A DNA stretch of 64,000 bases from Paenirhizobium naphthalenivorans (lineage in GTDB: Bacteria > Pseudomonadota > Alphaproteobacteria > Rhizobiales > Rhizobiaceae). Below the pieces are notes generated by a model. The model worked only from the letters and a program-made list of their open reading frames with translations. It was not told the DNA's origin and made no database searches. Position 1 is the first letter of the stretch. The number at the start of each line of letters is the position of its first letter. Where the stretch lies: positions 186,001 through 250,000 of the forward strand of contig NZ_BJZP01000004.1 of NCBI RefSeq assembly GCF_007992095.1. The letters run 5' to 3'. Shown one piece after another: positions 62,426 through 64,000 of the stretch. A program made the translations under genes and the position numbers.

Positions 62426-62884
62426 TTACGACTTCGGCGGGGTGTAGGGTTTGGGGCCTTTGCCGGTCTTCGGCCTGGGTGAGGGGATGACGGTTCCGGT
62501 GATGACGACGTCGGTGGCGGGCGCTGCCTCGGCGGGCGCGGCTTCCGCCGTCAGCGACGGGTGGGCAGCCGTCGTCTCGTCGCTGCCACCAAGCTGGCTG
62601 TCGAGGATCTGGTAGGCGACCAGCGCTCCCTCGCGGGCCCGCTCTCCGAGAACCTGAAGGGTTTCTGCACCCTTTTCACAGACATCCGGCTTTTCGGTGC
62701 AGATGGCGGAGAGATACTGATAGGCGTCCGTCACCACGGCGATGGCGTCGCCCATAGCCAGGCGCTGCTCGCCGGCGGCCTCATCTGCGGGCCGGCCGCT
62801 GAAGAAGGACAGCACCACCAGCGTCATCGCGCACCAGAACGTTCCCTTGATCAGAAACCACATCGTCTTCACCAATCCCATCAT
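62426..62884 (-). CDS. DUF5330 domain protein
   Basis: The protein has 152 residues with an N-terminal membrane helix (TMWFLIKGTFWCAMTLVVLSFF), a conserved helical part (GDAIAVVTDAYQYLSAICTEKPDVCEKGAETLQVLGERAREGALVAYQIL) and a Pro/Ala-rich tail. This fits DUF5330, a rhizobial family of unknown function, with a Cys pair (ICTEKPDVCEKG) likely to form a disulfide in the periplasm. Start ATGs are in tandem at 62884 and 62881. Confidence 0.85.
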   Translation of the reverse strand: MMGLVKTMWFLIKGTFWCAMTLVVLSFFSGRPADEAAGEQRLAMGDAIAVVTDAYQYLSAICTEKPDVCEKGAETLQVLGERAREGALVAYQILDSQLGGSDETTAAHPSLTAEAAPAEAAPATDVVITGTVIPSPRPKTGKGPKPYTPPKS

Positions 62885-63318
62885 GCCCGTTTCATTCGGG
62901 TCTCGCCGGGTTGCTCCCGACTTGTGGCGTCAAGCTATCGGCGGGGTGCAAAGATCGCTTTGCAAAAGCCATTCGGGTTTGTTTCAAATTTGAACGAAAT
63001 ACGGATCTTCCGCCGTTTGCCGTCCATTTCGCTCAAACTTTAGCGAGTGCCGTTAAGCATAAATGTGGCGGTCGGCCGGTAATCCACGGCTTTCCGGCGC
63101 GGGGGCTGGACACAATTCTTAACGCAATTGGGAAAACGCAGACAAATCCGCTGCTTACGCCCCGTTAACCACGTTGGAGGAAGCATGCTCCATGTGTGCC
63201 AAACTGGGCCTCTATAGGGCCTCCTCAGGCTTCCGAAAGGGGTAGCCTTATCTTTTCCTTAAGCGCGGCGGGCCTAAAGTTGGGCCTCTGAAAACGAAGC
63301 ATTTCGCGGATTTAAAGC
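62885..63318. other. Divergent intergenic region, about 434 bp
   Basis: No gene is supported. It separates the DUF5330 gene from the PAS-like sensor gene and must carry both promoters. It has several TTAA-containing stretches, including TTAACCA near 63165, but no full TTAA-N7-TTAA site. Confidence 0.45.
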
Positions 63319-64000
63319 GTGCTGGTATTGCGTAAAATGGCTGATAAGGCGAAGGCGGTTCCCGATCGCATGGCCGGCTGGTGCCTGGCGTCGGTGACGG
63401 GCGTGGAGCCTGGCGATCCGCGCGACGTCGCGGCGTTGCGCCGCCTTGCCATGGGCTCGGCCGTATTGCTGGTCGCCGTCCCCGGCGTGCTCTCTTTCTA
63501 TTATGGCGCGGCGATCGCGCTGCCGCTCGGCTTTGCCGCCGTCGTCTCGCTCTTCCTCGTCTGCGCTGTGGTGCTGATCTCGCTTGGCCGCCCGACGGTG
63601 CAGGCCGTCGCTCCGGCCATCGATGAGTCGTCGCGCGTCTCGCCGCTCGATCTGTGCCCGGGTCTCATCCTCACTCTCGATCCCGCAGGCATCGTGCATG
63701 AGTCGGCCGGCCGCGACAGCGCCCTGTTCCTGTCCTTTCTGCGCGATCCCTTCGGCCGGCCGTTTGCCGAGCAGGTCCATGTCTCCGACCGCATCGCCTT
63801 CGTCCAGGCACTCGACGAGCTGCGCCAGGGCGCCGATGCCGTCGTTATCGACCTGCGCCTCCACCGCCCGGTGATCGGCATCGATCAGGCCCAGTTCATG
63901 AACGTGCGCATGGACATGACCGCAACGCGCGGCTCCGACGGCGAGCTGTCCGGCGTCTATGCCCAGTTGCTCGACATCGCCGGCGAAATCTCGATCCGTG
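63319..64000 (+). CDS. Membrane-bound PAS-type sensor protein, probably histidine kinase (partial)
   Basis: The gene runs off the right edge; about 227 residues are visible. Two membrane helices (AMGSAVLLVAVPGVLSFYYGAAIAL and GFAAVVSLFLVCAVVLISL) are followed by a PAS-like region (CPGLILTLDPAGIVHESAGRDSALFLSFLRDPFGRPFAEQVHVSDRIAFVQALDELRQG..VVIDLRLHR..GVYAQLLDI). This layout is typical of rhizobial cell-cycle-type sensor kinases. The kinase domain lies outside the window, so that part is inferred. The start could be the GTG at 63319 or the ATG at 63337. Confidence 0.7.
   Translation, partial: MLVLRKMADKAKAVPDRMAGWCLASVTGVEPGDPRDVAALRRLAMGSAVLLVAVPGVLSFYYGAAIALPLGFAAVVSLFLVCAVVLISLGRPTVQAVAPAIDESSRVSPLDLCPGLILTLDPAGIVHESAGRDSALFLSFLRDPFGRPFAEQVHVSDRIAFVQALDELRQGADAVVIDLRLHRPVIGIDQAQFMNVRMDMTATRGSDGELSGVYAQLLDIAGEISIR

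Noticed and set aside
63030..63200. Several TTAA stretches (including TTAACCA) upstream of the PAS-like sensor, considered as CtrA sites.
   Set aside because: None has the TTAA-N7-TTAA spacing; half-sites are frequent by chance in intergenic DNA.

Overview
The window reads as chromosomal DNA of a high-GC alphaproteobacterium of the order Hyphomicrobiales (Rhizobiales), probably Rhizobiaceae or a close relative. Lineage markers are a MucR/Ros regulator with its CX2CX9HX3H zinc finger, DUF982, DUF5330 and DUF6456 proteins, a DnaA-C-terminal-like small protein, a seven-gene Mrp (Pha-type) antiporter operon, perfect FNR/FixK anaeroboxes and a perfect CtrA box. I cannot fix the genus. Most of the window is dense ordinary gene content. 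There are no rRNA or tRNA genes, transposases, phage genes or CRISPR arrays that I could see.

Layout: 1-12.8 kb holds metabolic and regulatory genes: an amidase cut by the window edge, MYG1 hydrolase, a pair of flavin-split-barrel proteins (one fused to GAF and a winged-helix-like tail), hemerythrin and YceI, a LysR/monooxygenase pair, aldo-keto reductase, a proline-racemase-superfamily enzyme with a cupin, tam, a haloacid dehalogenase and a ROK repressor. From 12.8 to 16.3 kb a xylose-type ABC operon (xylFHG) diverges from the ROK gene, with a perfect palindrome between them. From 16.6 to 25.8 kb lie ilvE, a GGDEF-EAL protein, an SQR-like flavoprotein, oligopeptidase B, a GST, a DUF2254 membrane protein and a small protein behind a CtrA box. 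From 25.8 to 28.5 kb a metal efflux/MerR pair is followed by a GNAT acetyltransferase behind what looks like a ribosome-mediated attenuator with a Tyr-Phe-Trp leader peptide, then a DJ-1/PfpI protein.

From 28.5 to 36 kb there is a cobalamin riboswitch driving cbtBA, two c-type cytochromes, a metallophosphoesterase, a canonical sulfide:quinone reductase (sqr) under an anaerobox, and an AI-2E-type permease. From 36 to 45.4 kb lie a deacetylase, a GreA/Rnk-like factor, a Tat-exported VOC protein, a universal stress protein under a second anaerobox with a DksA-like zinc-finger gene, a hydrolase/methyltransferase pair, a lower-GC island gene with a HEPN-type RNase motif, MAPEG, hemolysin III, and a cupin-type XRE repressor divergent from a phosphinothricin-type acetyltransferase.

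From 45.4 to 53 kb lie an envelope protein, a membrane-bound AraC regulator, two transglutaminases, an HPF-like ribosome factor, a His-tailed EamA exporter and msrB. From 53 to 59.4 kb is the mrpABCDEFG operon, interrupted between mrpC and mrpD by a palindromic intergenic repeat. The end holds mucR, the DnaA-like/DUF6456 pair, sufE, DUF5330 and the start of a membrane sensor protein. Regulatory themes are low-oxygen/sulfide control (anaeroboxes at sqr and usp), metal and cobalt homeostasis (MerR/CDF, cbtBA, His-tailed EamA), sugar uptake and amino-acid sensing by attenuation.
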